Source: Sediminibacillus massiliensis
Lineage (GTDB): Bacteria; Bacillota; Bacilli; Bacillales; Amphibacillaceae
DNA length: 64,000 nt
Assembly: GCF_900156915.1 (NCBI RefSeq)
Contig: NZ_LT732535.1
Coordinates: forward strand, 1,626,554 to 1,690,553
Direction of reading: 5' to 3'
The stretch's first letter is position 1, and each line of letters opens with the position of its first letter. Below the pieces are notes generated by a model, which was given only the letters and a program-made list of their open reading frames with translations, was not told where the DNA came from and did no database searches. This document shows positions 17,271 through 25,912 of the stretch, piece after piece. Position numbers and translations under genes: made by a program.

Positions 17271-18821
17271 ATGTGGAAGAGAGCAAAAAGCAAAAGAAAA
17301 AAGTTGGAACACACGCGCTATACAAGTAAATTGAAAACACCTGACAAAAGCATTTCCAACGACCTTCATACAAATTTGAATACTCTCTCCTCGAATTATT
17401 TTTTTAAAAATGACGACTTTATTATGGTCGACATAAATAAAAACTTTGGAGTTGGGTACATAGAAACAATTGCAAATGATAAAAAAATAAAAGTTATATT
17501 GGATTATCTAACCGACTATACTGAACGATTACAAGAAGAGAACTCAGTAATAGAAGAAGTGTTTCCTTTTAAATATACAAAAGCTAGCAGGTTTGCAGAG
17601 ATTGTAAAAGCCGTATCAAGTGGAAACGCTGTAGTCTTTACACAGAGTGAAGAAGAAGCTTTAATCATTGAAGTAAGGGAGATCAAAGAGCGTGCACTTG
17701 AAGAACCCGCAGCCGAAGCAACTATAAAAGGACCCAGGGAAGGTTTTAATGAAAACTTTAATACAAATTTATCTTTGATACGAAAAAAAATATTCCATCA
17801 TCAATTAAAGGTTGAAAAAATGAAAATTGGAACCTTATCGCAAACAGATGTAGGAATTATCTACTTACATGGAATTGCAAGTAATGAAATTATCACAGAG
17901 GTTAAAGAACGTCTGTCCAAAATAGAAGTTGATGCTGTCCAGTCGAGTAATCAAATTCAATCTTTTATAAAAGATCATTCATATTCAATAGTTCCCTTAA
18001 TTGGGTCCAGTGAGCGTCCAGACAAAATCGCTTCCAACATACTAGAAGGAAAAGTCGCCATCCTGGTCGATAATACACCTTTTGTTTTATACGGTCCTAT
18101 TAGCATGTTTTCCTTATTGCAAGCACCTGATGACTATTATGGTTCTATGTATATTGCAACTTTGTTGAGACTTGTAAGGATTGCTGCACTGTTTGTATCT
18201 TTGCTGCTACCGAGCTTGTACATAGCCTTGACAACTTTCCATCAGGAAATGATTCCTACTGATCTTGCGCTGAGTATTGCAGCTGGAAGAGAAACAATTC
18301 CATTTCCTGCCTTAATTGAAACTTTATTTATTGAGATTACTTTTGAATTTTTACGTGAAGCAGGTTTGAGGCTTCCAAAAGCTATTGGAAATACTATAAG
18401 TATTGTAGGGGCACTTGTTATTGGAGATGCAGCAGTACGGGCTGGTTTTGTCAGTCCTCTTGTAATAATTGTCGTTTCTATCACAGCGATATCCTCTTTT
18501 ATAATACCCAACTATAGTCTTGGGGTTGCTTTTCGTATTTTGCGATTCGGATTTATTTTTTTGGCTGCTACTTTTGGTTTTTTTGGAATTGTATGGGGAC
18601 TGATGATACTTTATCTCTATTTGGTAAGTTTGCGTTCGTTTGGCTATCCATATCTAGCCCCTCATTCCCCTCTAATTCCAAAAGGGATGAAAGACACAAT
18701 TTTTCGTTTCCCGCTTTTTCAACAGTCTTCTTATCAAAATTTCACAGTAGATGATCCGTCATTAGAAAGGTTTCCGGGCAAAAAAGTACCAGAAACAAAA
18801 TACCCTAAAAAGGACGATTAA
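17271..18821 (+). CDS. GerA-type spore germinant receptor A subunit
   Basis: A 516-aa protein with a Lys/Arg-rich N-terminal cytosolic region of about 240 residues, then the GerA membrane domain with about five spans. Diagnostic segments include FVLYGPISMFSLLQAPDDYY, LPSLYIALTTFHQEMIPTDL, AAGRETIPFPALIE and EAGLRLPKAIG. It works with the B and C subunits in the spore inner membrane to sense nutrients and trigger germination. Start ATG follows CAGGAGCG. It overlaps the next gene by one base (TAATG). The nutrient cannot be inferred; GerK-type is a guess only. Confidence 0.95.
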   Translation: MWKRAKSKRKKLEHTRYTSKLKTPDKSISNDLHTNLNTLSSNYFFKNDDFIMVDINKNFGVGYIETIANDKKIKVILDYLTDYTERLQEENSVIEEVFPFKYTKASRFAEIVKAVSSGNAVVFTQSEEEALIIEVREIKERALEEPAAEATIKGPREGFNENFNTNLSLIRKKIFHHQLKVEKMKIGTLSQTDVGIIYLHGIASNEIITEVKERLSKIEVDAVQSSNQIQSFIKDHSYSIVPLIGSSERPDKIASNILEGKVAILVDNTPFVLYGPISMFSLLQAPDDYYGSMYIATLLRLVRIAALFVSLLLPSLYIALTTFHQEMIPTDLALSIAAGRETIPFPALIETLFIEITFEFLREAGLRLPKAIGNTISIVGALVIGDAAVRAGFVSPLVIIVVSITAISSFIIPNYSLGVAFRILRFGFIFLAATFGFFGIVWGLMILYLYLVSLRSFGYPYLAPHSPLIPKGMKDTIFRFPLFQQSSYQNFTVDDPSLERFPGKKVPETKYPKKDD

Positions 18822-19927
18822 TGTTGAGAATTACTCATGGGCAAATGCTCTCCATAATAATTCTATCTCAGTTAGTGCAAATATATGTTTACTCCCCGGC
18901 ATATATGGCCCAGCATGTGAAACAACATGTATGGCTGCCTCTCCTATTGGCAATAATATTGTCTTTGTTGATTGGGTGGGGAATGCTGACTATATCGAGA
19001 TTTTTTGCGGGAGATAGCTTTCTAGTTGTTCTACAAAGATTAACCGGAAAGTTCTTGGGGGGGATTATTGGTCTTTTATATTTTGTTTACTTTTTTATTT
19101 TGTTTGTTATTCATACACAAATGATTGTCACTACATTCAAATCACTATTCCTACCGAGGACCCCTACTTATGCAACACTTATTCTTGTTTTAATTCTAGC
19201 GCTATATTGTTCCCTGCTAGGAATAGAAGTATTGGCACGGGCCAGCAACATGGTTATGTTGCTATTCATATTAGTATTGCTGTTTTTGATTCTTGCGGTA
19301 TTACCTAATATACATGTTTCTTATTATCTACCTCTGCTGCCCCGTTCGACGGAAAATCTTTGGTATGGGACATTGATTCCTTTCATGAGTATGGGCCAAG
19401 TAGTAATCATTTCAGCTATTTATCCTTTTGTTAATTATAAGGAGGAAACTGCCAAAGTAGGTTGGCTTATCCTGGGAATCTTTTTCGCCTTACTTATTAC
19501 AAGCATGGTGGTATTAGAAAGTGTTGGAGCATTTTCTGCTTTTGAGCTGGAAAGACTTCGTTATCCAACTGTGGAATTAATCACCTTAATTCAAGTAGGG
19601 GAATTCATGGAAAGGTTGGAAATATTTTTGGTAACAATGTGGGCTGGAGCTGTTCTGATGGTAATCGGTATTTTGTTTACAATAGCTTGCTATACGTTTA
19701 AACAGGTATTCCAAAGGAACAACATGGAAGCAAAAGTGCTGAACCTCCTACTAATTTTCACTTCCTTTATCCTAATCGTTTTATTTGTTCCTAATTCCGA
19801 TGAGTTAATCTCTTTTATTTTTGGTAGATGGGTCTATATTTCCTTGTTATTTCAAGCGGTAATGCCCATCGCTCTTCTACTAATTTTTTTCATTCGTACC
19901 AAGGTGATGAAATATGCAAAACATTAA
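18821..19927 (+). CDS. Germinant receptor B subunit (GerAB/GerKB type)
   Basis: A 368-aa, ten-span protein of the amino-acid-polyamine-organocation-like spore germination family. Typical segments are ITHGQMLSIIILSQLVQIYV at the N-terminus, LGIEVLARASNMV in the centre and GRWVYISLLFQAVMPIALLL at the end. B subunits carry the germinant-binding site. The gene is translationally coupled on both sides (TAATG with A, a 14-base overlap with C), so the three subunits should be made in balance. Confidence 0.95.
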   Translation: MLRITHGQMLSIIILSQLVQIYVYSPAYMAQHVKQHVWLPLLLAIILSLLIGWGMLTISRFFAGDSFLVVLQRLTGKFLGGIIGLLYFVYFFILFVIHTQMIVTTFKSLFLPRTPTYATLILVLILALYCSLLGIEVLARASNMVMLLFILVLLFLILAVLPNIHVSYYLPLLPRSTENLWYGTLIPFMSMGQVVIISAIYPFVNYKEETAKVGWLILGIFFALLITSMVVLESVGAFSAFELERLRYPTVELITLIQVGEFMERLEIFLVTMWAGAVLMVIGILFTIACYTFKQVFQRNNMEAKVLNLLLIFTSFILIVLFVPNSDELISFIFGRWVYISLLFQAVMPIALLLIFFIRTKVMKYAKH

Positions 19928-21071
19928 AAAAATGCTTCTTTCTTTTCTGGTTTTTATAATTCTTGCAGGCTGTTGGGACAGAAATGAAATCTCCGACCTG
20001 AATTTCGTAATGGGGATAGCTGTAGATATTACAGATGAAGAAAAATATCGAATAACATTTCAATGGGCACTACCCTCACAGTTTTCCACCGAAGGATCAC
20101 AAGGCACCGGGAATATAAACGAAAACAGTATTTACTCGATTGAAGGAGATACTATGGCTTTGGCAATGAACAAATTAACCGAGATATCACCACGGACACC
20201 TATCTATTCGCATATGGCATTGATTGTTATCGGAGAAAAGGTGGCACAAAAAGGAGTGGAGGAGGTTTTCGAGGTTTTCGACAGGGAATTCGAAATGAGA
20301 AGAACTATCCAAGTGATGTTTGCAAAAGAAAAAGGAGAAGATATATTACGATCGAAAATTCCCTTTGAAACGGTCACAGCTACAGGCATTCACAACATTG
20401 CCACATATGTAAATCGCTCCTCGACAATGAAAGAAATTACTTTAAACGAATTTTATATTCATGAATCAGACAATGATTCACTATCTTATATGCCCATCGT
20501 AGAAACCGTTGCGAATACTAGCCTCACTTCTACGGAAGATACCCCCCAGAAATCCTGGGTTCGAGTTAATCGTATCGCTTTGTTTGATAATTATAAGCTG
20601 ATAACAGAACTTTCATGGGAAGACTCTAGGTCAATGCTATATGCGTTAGGAGAAATAAAAGACCGAACAATCACAGATATTAAAACTACTAACAAAGGAA
20701 GACTGCTAACCCGGACTATTTCCCAAATCAGCAACATCCAGTTTGAAACGAAAGGAAACAATCCCTCGGCAACGATTTCCATAAAAGAGAATGTATCTAT
20801 CTTAGGAAAACCAGATAATATTTCGATAACCGACATGGAAAAAGAAATAGAAGAATATATCGGTAACAGTATGAAGAGGTCTATAGAAAAGATGCAGGAA
20901 GAAAACCTTGATATTTTTTTTCTAAGAAAGAAAATACGTGAACGACATCCTGAGACATGGGAAAAAGTCAAACATAGTTGGAACGAAACCTATTCCAACA
21001 TGAAAATAGTCGTTAATGTTTCCGTGACTATTGATCACCAGAATGCTTTAAGAAAAAACAGCCAAGATTAA
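19914..21071 (+). CDS. Germinant receptor C subunit, lipoprotein (GerAC/GerKC type)
   Basis: A 385-aa lipoprotein with signal peptide KKMLLSFLVFIILAGC; Cys20 is the lipidated residue and is followed by WDRNEISDL, the family hallmark. Three mixed alpha/beta domains follow, with conserved GIAVDI and SHMALIVIGE segments. Anchored in the inner spore membrane facing the cortex, it is needed for receptor assembly. The operon has no D subunit. Confidence 0.95.
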   Translation: MQNIKKMLLSFLVFIILAGCWDRNEISDLNFVMGIAVDITDEEKYRITFQWALPSQFSTEGSQGTGNINENSIYSIEGDTMALAMNKLTEISPRTPIYSHMALIVIGEKVAQKGVEEVFEVFDREFEMRRTIQVMFAKEKGEDILRSKIPFETVTATGIHNIATYVNRSSTMKEITLNEFYIHESDNDSLSYMPIVETVANTSLTSTEDTPQKSWVRVNRIALFDNYKLITELSWEDSRSMLYALGEIKDRTITDIKTTNKGRLLTRTISQISNIQFETKGNNPSATISIKENVSILGKPDNISITDMEKEIEEYIGNSMKRSIEKMQEENLDIFFLRKKIRERHPETWEKVKHSWNETYSNMKIVVNVSVTIDHQNALRKNSQD

Positions 21072-21102
21072 AAAGGACGGCGTAAAGCCGCTGTCCTTTT
21101 TA
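21070..21102 (+). terminator. Intrinsic terminator of the germinant receptor operon
   Basis: AAAAAGGACGGC...GCTGTCCTTTTT stem, directly after the stop. It may serve the convergent GNAT gene too. Confidence 0.88.
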
Positions 21103-21657
21103 ATCTTTCGCATTCAAATAATAAATCAAATTATCTGTCCAATCGCCAAACTCATAAATAAATCCCTTTCTTGTACATTCGAATTCCATCCCAACGCTGT
21201 CTGCCAAGTTGATTGAAGGGATGTTATCTACGTTTATATGGGCCTCAATTCGATGATAGTCCAGTTCTTTAAAAGCGATCTGCAGGGCGGCAGTTACTGC
21301 CTCCTTCGCAAATCCTTTTCTCCAGTGCTGATTATGAATTGTGTAACCAATTCGGCCCCATTGGAACTCGCCGCGCTCGAAAGTGGAAAAGTCGATCATA
21401 CCTAAATGTGTCCCTTGCTCCTTATCGAAAACCCCAAATACATATGCCGTATCGTCTTCAGCTAAAGACTGGTGTTGCTCCACTAAGTTATCGAACCATT
21501 CTTCCGTACATTCGCTCATGTCGATGTTTCCTTTATCATAATTATGCTGGGATGGTTTTCTGCTTTTAAACTGTTCAAGCCAGTTCATGTAATCGGATTT
21601 CTGTAAGGGTCTGATAATTAACCTGTTTGTTTCCGCTTGGTTGTTGAAACTACTCAA
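21100..21657 (-). CDS. GNAT acetyltransferase (RimJ/RimL-like)
   Basis: A 185-aa protein with an RLIIRPLQKSDY start and an acetyl-CoA-binding core: FQWGRIGYTIHNQHWRKGFAKEA split between beta4 and alpha3. HRIEAHINVDNIPSINLADS and VGMEFECTRKGF follow. Resembles ribosomal-protein or antibiotic-type N-acetyltransferases; substrate unknown. TTG start after AGAGGTG. Lies 16 bases downstream of the serine hydrolase gene, so it is likely the second gene of an operon. Confidence 0.87.
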   Translation of the reverse strand: MSSFNNQAETNRLIIRPLQKSDYMNWLEQFKSRKPSQHNYDKGNIDMSECTEEWFDNLVEQHQSLAEDDTAYVFGVFDKEQGTHLGMIDFSTFERGEFQWGRIGYTIHNQHWRKGFAKEAVTAALQIAFKELDYHRIEAHINVDNIPSINLADSVGMEFECTRKGFIYEFGDWTDNLIYYLNAKD

Positions 21658-21673
21658 AAAAACACCTCTTCTG

Positions 21674-22732
21674 TTAATTTAAATTACTGTCTGTTTCTGC
21701 CCGGAGATTCTCAATTATAAACGCTTCTACTGCTTTCATAAGTTGAAAGGTGCCTGAGCCTGTATTGGAAGCAAATGCCATTAGGAGATTTTGCTCAGGG
21801 TAAACTGCAGAATGAAAACTTACACCCGGGTCGTATCCCATCACATGATACTTGACCACTTCTTGATCTTTTTGATCAACCCAAATGCCATAACCGTAAC
21901 CTACGTTTCCTTTTACAGAAATGTGTGGATGCAGCAAAATATCTGTGTGTTTCTTTGATAAAAGTCTGTATCCTAACAATGTTTCCCAAAAAGTGATCAT
22001 ATCGGATACTGTGACAAAAGCACCACCATCTGCTCCACCTTTTACCGGAATAGAGTATGTATTTGTCCGCCACGTTCCATTGTCCCCGGCTATATATCCT
22101 AAAGCCGTATTCGCAGGGAGTGCATCGAGCGCGTAATACCCGGAATCATTCATACCGCATTTTTGAAAAATATATTTTTTCACATAATCGGCAAATGCCA
22201 TGCCTGTTTGTTGTTCGATAATCAAACCCAATAATATATAGCCCGCATTATTATAGCGGAATTCAGCGCCTGGCCTGAAAACCATCTCGTCGTTTTCAAA
22301 TAGCGGCAAGAAGTCCTTTGGCTCCCTTAATAGATACATAGGCGTCTGTATCCAAAGTTCTTCAAAGTCTTTCATTGTTTCCTCATCAAAATAATCCGGC
22401 ACACCGGAACAGTGGGTTAGCAATTGGTGGATGGTTATCCTGTTATCAAATGTCGGGAAGTCATGGTCTAAACAATCTATCAATCTGGTGTGAAAGGATA
22501 GACTGCCTTTTTCGACCAATTGGGCGATTGCCACAGCAGTGAAAAGTTTACAACCTGAGGCAATCCCGAATCTCGTATCGATGTTGTTGAGCCGTTTATC
22601 CGTTCTGTGCGCATAACCCGAAGCGGCTTTGACCACCTCTGCACCTTTTTTTATGTAAGCTGCTCCATTATAACCTTGATTCTCCATCTCTTGTTGAATA
22701 AAACGGCTTAACTTGATTGATTTTTGTTCCAT
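21674..22732 (-). CDS. Serine hydrolase, class C beta-lactamase fold
   Basis: A 352-aa cytosolic-looking protein (no signal peptide). Motifs: SxxK in GIASGCKLFTAVAIAQL, YxN in FRYNNAGYILLGL, and an HxMG in place of the KTG box (VKYHVMGYDPG). Relatives are esterases, D-aminopeptidases or unassigned 'beta-lactamase family' proteins; it is not a secreted resistance enzyme. Strong start: CCAGGAGGTGAATTACTG before ATG. Divergent from the YetF gene. Confidence 0.87.
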   Translation of the reverse strand: MEQKSIKLSRFIQQEMENQGYNGAAYIKKGAEVVKAASGYAHRTDKRLNNIDTRFGIASGCKLFTAVAIAQLVEKGSLSFHTRLIDCLDHDFPTFDNRITIHQLLTHCSGVPDYFDEETMKDFEELWIQTPMYLLREPKDFLPLFENDEMVFRPGAEFRYNNAGYILLGLIIEQQTGMAFADYVKKYIFQKCGMNDSGYYALDALPANTALGYIAGDNGTWRTNTYSIPVKGGADGGAFVTVSDMITFWETLLGYRLLSKKHTDILLHPHISVKGNVGYGYGIWVDQKDQEVVKYHVMGYDPGVSFHSAVYPEQNLLMAFASNTGSGTFQLMKAVEAFIIENLRAETDSNLN

Positions 22733-22869
22733 CAGTAATTCACCTCCTGGTTTCTGATTTTATGGTTTATCCAACATTTTATAATTAGAGATTCTATAGG
22801 AAAATCCTTTTGTAATAAATTGGTTCTCATAACAGATAATAATGGAGAATATTATCTGGAGGATTTTAT

Positions 22870-23601
22870 ATGATAAATGAAACACTGGTAGTCGCCGTCA
22901 GAGTTATCATTTCTTTCTTCACGCTGCTGATTTTCACAAGACTGCTGGGGAAACAAGAAGTCGGCAAGCTTACTTTCTTTGATTACATCAATGGAATTAC
23001 CATAGGATCAATTGCAGCAACGCTTGCAACAGATCTTTCCGAGAAGGCCTGGACCCACTGGGTCGGTTTGGCAGGCTACGCCCTACTGACTTACCTTTTA
23101 CAGTATATCACCATCAAAAACCGCTATATCGGTAAAGTGTTGGACGGCGAGCCGACCGTAGTTATCCAAGACGGAAAAATTCTAGAAAAAAACTTAAACA
23201 GGATGAGAATTAAAATCGGAGAATTAATGATGCTTCTCCGTGATAAAAACATTTTCGATATAACACAGGTAGAGTACGCTATTTTCGAAATAAATGGGAA
23301 GCTATCTGTCTTGCAAAAGCCTGAATACCTGCCTGTCCGGCCAAGTGATCTCCACTTGGAAACCAGAACAAACGGCCTTTCTACAGAGGTAATCCAGGAC
23401 GGCATCATTATCGAACAAAACTTAAAACAAAGGCAGAAGGATATAGCCTGGCTCTATCAGCAACTGCGTAAGCAGGGAATCCAGGATGTCAAACAAGTAT
23501 CATTTGCCATGATTCTCCCGGACGAAGCCCTCTATGTGGACCGATTCGAAGATCACGTCAATGAGGAATCCGATTTGAGCGATTATGAAGGTCCTTTTTG
23601 A
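22870..23601 (+). CDS. YetF-family membrane protein (DUF421)
   Basis: A 243-aa protein with three N-terminal membrane segments, then two alpha/beta cytosolic subdomains bearing the family repeats GEPTVVIQDGKILEKNL and TEVIQDGIIIEQNL. The conserved TRLLGKQEVGKLTFFDYING near the N-terminus is the strongest marker. YetF/YfhO-type proteins occur in spore membranes (B. subtilis SpoVAEa and YetF have a related C-terminal fold), but the molecular role is unclear. Linked to a DUF4363 gene, the usual partner. Confidence 0.9.
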   Translation: MINETLVVAVRVIISFFTLLIFTRLLGKQEVGKLTFFDYINGITIGSIAATLATDLSEKAWTHWVGLAGYALLTYLLQYITIKNRYIGKVLDGEPTVVIQDGKILEKNLNRMRIKIGELMMLLRDKNIFDITQVEYAIFEINGKLSVLQKPEYLPVRPSDLHLETRTNGLSTEVIQDGIIIEQNLKQRQKDIAWLYQQLRKQGIQDVKQVSFAMILPDEALYVDRFEDHVNEESDLSDYEGPF

Positions 23602-23623
23602 TTTGAAAGATGAGGTGGTAGTA

Positions 23624-23989
23624 CTGAAAAAATTATCTCTAACTTTTGCTCTCCACTTTACACTGGCATGTTTTGTCGCAATTATGATCAGTGGTAGTTA
23701 CTTAAAAGAACCTTTCGGACAGGACGATCAACTTTATAAGAGAATGACTCAACTGGAAACTCATATTACCAAACAAGACTGGGACAGGGCAGAAGCAGAT
23801 CTTATATACCTTGAAAAAGCATGGGATAAAGTCAGCAAGCGGGTCCAATTCAGTGTAGAAAAAGGAAACATGGCAGAAATAAGCGGCATTCTCGCCCGTA
23901 TTGAAGGCGGAATTGTCTCAAGAGACATTTCCTCGACAAGAGAAGAAATTCACTTTTTCTATTACCAATGGGACGAAATCGGCCGATGA
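23624..23989 (+). CDS. DUF4363 protein, probable CTG start
   Basis: About 121 aa: an N-terminal membrane anchor (LKKLSLTFALHFTLACFVAI) followed by a helical domain with QLETHITKQDWDRAEADLI and a C-terminal FFYYQWDEIGR, as in DUF4363. This family is found next to YetF in many Bacillaceae. The start is chosen at CTG 23624, because GAGGTGG lies 5 bases before it and the resulting N-terminus begins exactly at the signal anchor. An ATG at 23585 sits inside the yetF-like gene with no ribosome site. Confidence 0.78.
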   Translation: MKKLSLTFALHFTLACFVAIMISGSYLKEPFGQDDQLYKRMTQLETHITKQDWDRAEADLIYLEKAWDKVSKRVQFSVEKGNMAEISGILARIEGGIVSRDISSTREEIHFFYYQWDEIGR

Positions 23990-24316
23990 CTAGAAAACAT
24001 AGGATGAATAATAGACCATCGTTATAACAAAGCTTCCCGCCATAAATAAAAGCATGCCTAAGGTAACGGGAGATAAATGAAACACAAACGGTTTTATCCG
24101 CTCTTCTTCCCGATGTTCTGTATTGTTATGGCTACTGGCATTGAGCATGTTTCTGTTTTGGTTTGCAGATAAAAACAACAACCAAGCAACTCCGAAGATT
24201 GCTATTCCTCCTAAGAACAAAACATCGATCAGCCGCCAGCTCAGCAAAGTCGATACTGCCCAGAGAATAATGGTTTCCAAAATAATCGTCAAAAGAACAA
24301 TTATTGTACTTTTCAG
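23990..24316 (-). CDS. Uncharacterised small membrane protein, probable CTG start
   Basis: About 108 aa with hydrophobic segments at both ends and in the middle (ILETIILWAVSTLLSW, VLFLGGIAIFGVAWLLFL, VTLGMLLFMAGSFVITMVYY) and a polar Asn/His/Glu loop. Family not recognised. The only good ribosome site, GGGAGGTG, is 6 bases before an in-frame CTG at 24316 (KSTIIVLL then TIILE). The TTG at 24292 has none nearby. Stops directly against the convergent DUF4363 gene. Confidence 0.6.
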   Translation of the reverse strand: MKSTIIVLLTIILETIILWAVSTLLSWRLIDVLFLGGIAIFGVAWLLFLSANQNRNMLNASSHNNTEHREEERIKPFVFHLSPVTLGMLLFMAGSFVITMVYYSSYVF

Positions 24317-24399
24317 CTTTCACACCTCCCAAATCACTCGTTCTCATACATATACGAATGGAAGATGGAAGGGTTTCAATATTCAGATTATTATAAGTG

Positions 24400-24434
24400 A
24401 AAAAGACATTACTTTCATAAAGTAATGTCTTTTC
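24400..24434 (-). terminator. Intrinsic terminator of fabF
   Basis: AAAAGACATTACTT...AAGTAATGTCTTTT perfect stem, 20 bases after the fabF stop on the minus strand. Confidence 0.88.
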
Positions 24435-24453
24435 ATGCACTATAAAGTTTATT

Positions 24454-25689
24454 TTATCCGCGGAACTTTTTAAAAGCAAGAACCGCATTATGTCCTCCGA
24501 AACCAAAACCGTTAGACAAGGCGTAATCTATCTTTGTCATGACCGCATGGTTTGGCACATAATCCAAATCACATTCCTCATCAGGTGTCTCATAATTGAT
24601 AGTCGGAGGCGCTGTATCTTCCATGATACTCTTTAGAGTAATAATGGCCTCCACACCACCCGCAGCTCCAAAGAGATGTCCGGTCATCGATTTAGTCGAG
24701 CTAACTTTAAGATTGTATGCATGGGACCCAAAAACACTTTTAATACCATTTGTTTCTGACTTGTCCCCTTCAGGAGTGCTTGTACCGTGGGCATTTATAT
24801 AATCTACTTCCGTTGGTTTGATGTTCCCCATATCTATAGCCATCTTCATAGCGTTTGCTCCCCCTTCGTAATCAGGGGAAGTAATATGATAGGCATCAGT
24901 GGTAGAACCGTAACCAACGATTTCTCCTAGAATAGCTGCGCCTCTTTGTTTGGCATGTTCATATTCTTCCAAGAACAAAACACCCGCCCCTTCAGACATC
25001 ACAAAGCCATCACGCTCTTTGTCAAATGGCCGGCTGGCTTTTTCCGGATAATCGTTTAACGTGGACATCGCCCTCATTCGAGAAAAGCCTGCAAAAGACA
25101 CTGGAATGATCGCCGCCTCAGACCCTCCTGCCAAAATACCATCAGAGTATCCGTGTTTAATATTCAAGTAAGCTTCCCCAATTGCCTGATTACCGGTTGC
25201 ACATGCCGATACAGGGGAAAAACTCGGCCCTTTAAAGCCATTGATGATAGAGATGATTCCGGAAGCCATATTGCTGATCATCATCGGTACCATAAATGGA
25301 GAGACTTTTTTCGGCCCTTTTTCAAGGAAAGCTTTATGATGGTCCAATGTCGTGTTGATTCCTCCAATACCTGATCCGACATAAACACCAAACCTCTCCT
25401 TATTCACACTCTGCATATCAAGATTAGACTGATTCAACGCTTGTTGAGCAGCGGCAACAGCATACTGGATGAACAAGTCATATTTATTTACTTCTTTTTT
25501 GCTCAGATATTGTTCCGCATCAAAGTCCGTAATATATCCGGCGATTTGGGTATTTATATTTTGATACTTATCGGATGTGATTTTTTTTATTCCCGATTTC
25601 CCCTCTTTAATATTCCCCCAGAGTTCCTGGACAGAATTTCCCAATGGCGAGACAACTCCATAACCTGTAACTACGACTCTTCGTTCCAT
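24454..25689 (-). CDS. fabF: 3-oxoacyl-[acyl-carrier-protein] synthase II
   Basis: 411 aa, full length. Thiolase-fold catalytic triad Cys163 (SPVSACATGNQAIGE), His301 (NAHGTSTPEGD) and His338 (STKSMTGHLFGAAGG), matching the E. coli FabF positions within two residues. Catalyses the elongating Claisen condensation of malonyl-ACP with acyl-ACP in fatty acid synthesis. It stands alone here, without fabH, so it may be a second copy serving a special product or simply a relocated housekeeping gene. GAGGAG before the ATG. The long leader back to 25912 carries a symmetric operator-like site. Confidence 0.93.
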   Translation of the reverse strand: MERRVVVTGYGVVSPLGNSVQELWGNIKEGKSGIKKITSDKYQNINTQIAGYITDFDAEQYLSKKEVNKYDLFIQYAVAAAQQALNQSNLDMQSVNKERFGVYVGSGIGGINTTLDHHKAFLEKGPKKVSPFMVPMMISNMASGIISIINGFKGPSFSPVSACATGNQAIGEAYLNIKHGYSDGILAGGSEAAIIPVSFAGFSRMRAMSTLNDYPEKASRPFDKERDGFVMSEGAGVLFLEEYEHAKQRGAAILGEIVGYGSTTDAYHITSPDYEGGANAMKMAIDMGNIKPTEVDYINAHGTSTPEGDKSETNGIKSVFGSHAYNLKVSSTKSMTGHLFGAAGGVEAIITLKSIMEDTAPPTINYETPDEECDLDYVPNHAVMTKIDYALSNGFGFGGHNAVLAFKKFRG

Positions 25690-25883
25690 AACATTTTATC
25701 TCCTCGATATTTATTTTTTAACATAATCCAAATTCCACACGTATCATCTTTACCACGCAGGAAACGTCCATCTTTTTTATTGCTTGCAAATACGTTTGGA
25801 AGACTCTGTTCTGTAGCAATCCTTCCCAATACTTTATCGTAAAATTCAATAATTTAAGATTATCTATTTCATCAAGACAATAC

Positions 25884-25912
25884 ACTAACTTACCAGTGAG
25901 TTAGTTGTCAAA
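25884..25912 (-). promoter_or_regulatory. TetR-like palindrome with TTGACA box upstream of fabF
   Basis: ACTAACTTACCAGTGAGTTA plus GT (25884-25905) is a 22-bp imperfect palindrome with arms ACTAACT/AGTTAGT, in the style of TetR-family operators. On the minus strand TTGACA (25912-25907) directly precedes it, so the palindrome fills the spacer of a likely promoter reading toward fabF. It also forms the last codons of the upstream S66 peptidase frame. The regulator is not in the window. Confidence 0.5.

Noticed and set aside
16809..17373. Minus-strand frames opposite the YjcZ-like gene and the start of the germinant receptor gene
   Set aside because: Antisense to well-supported genes, low-complexity, and crossing a terminator.
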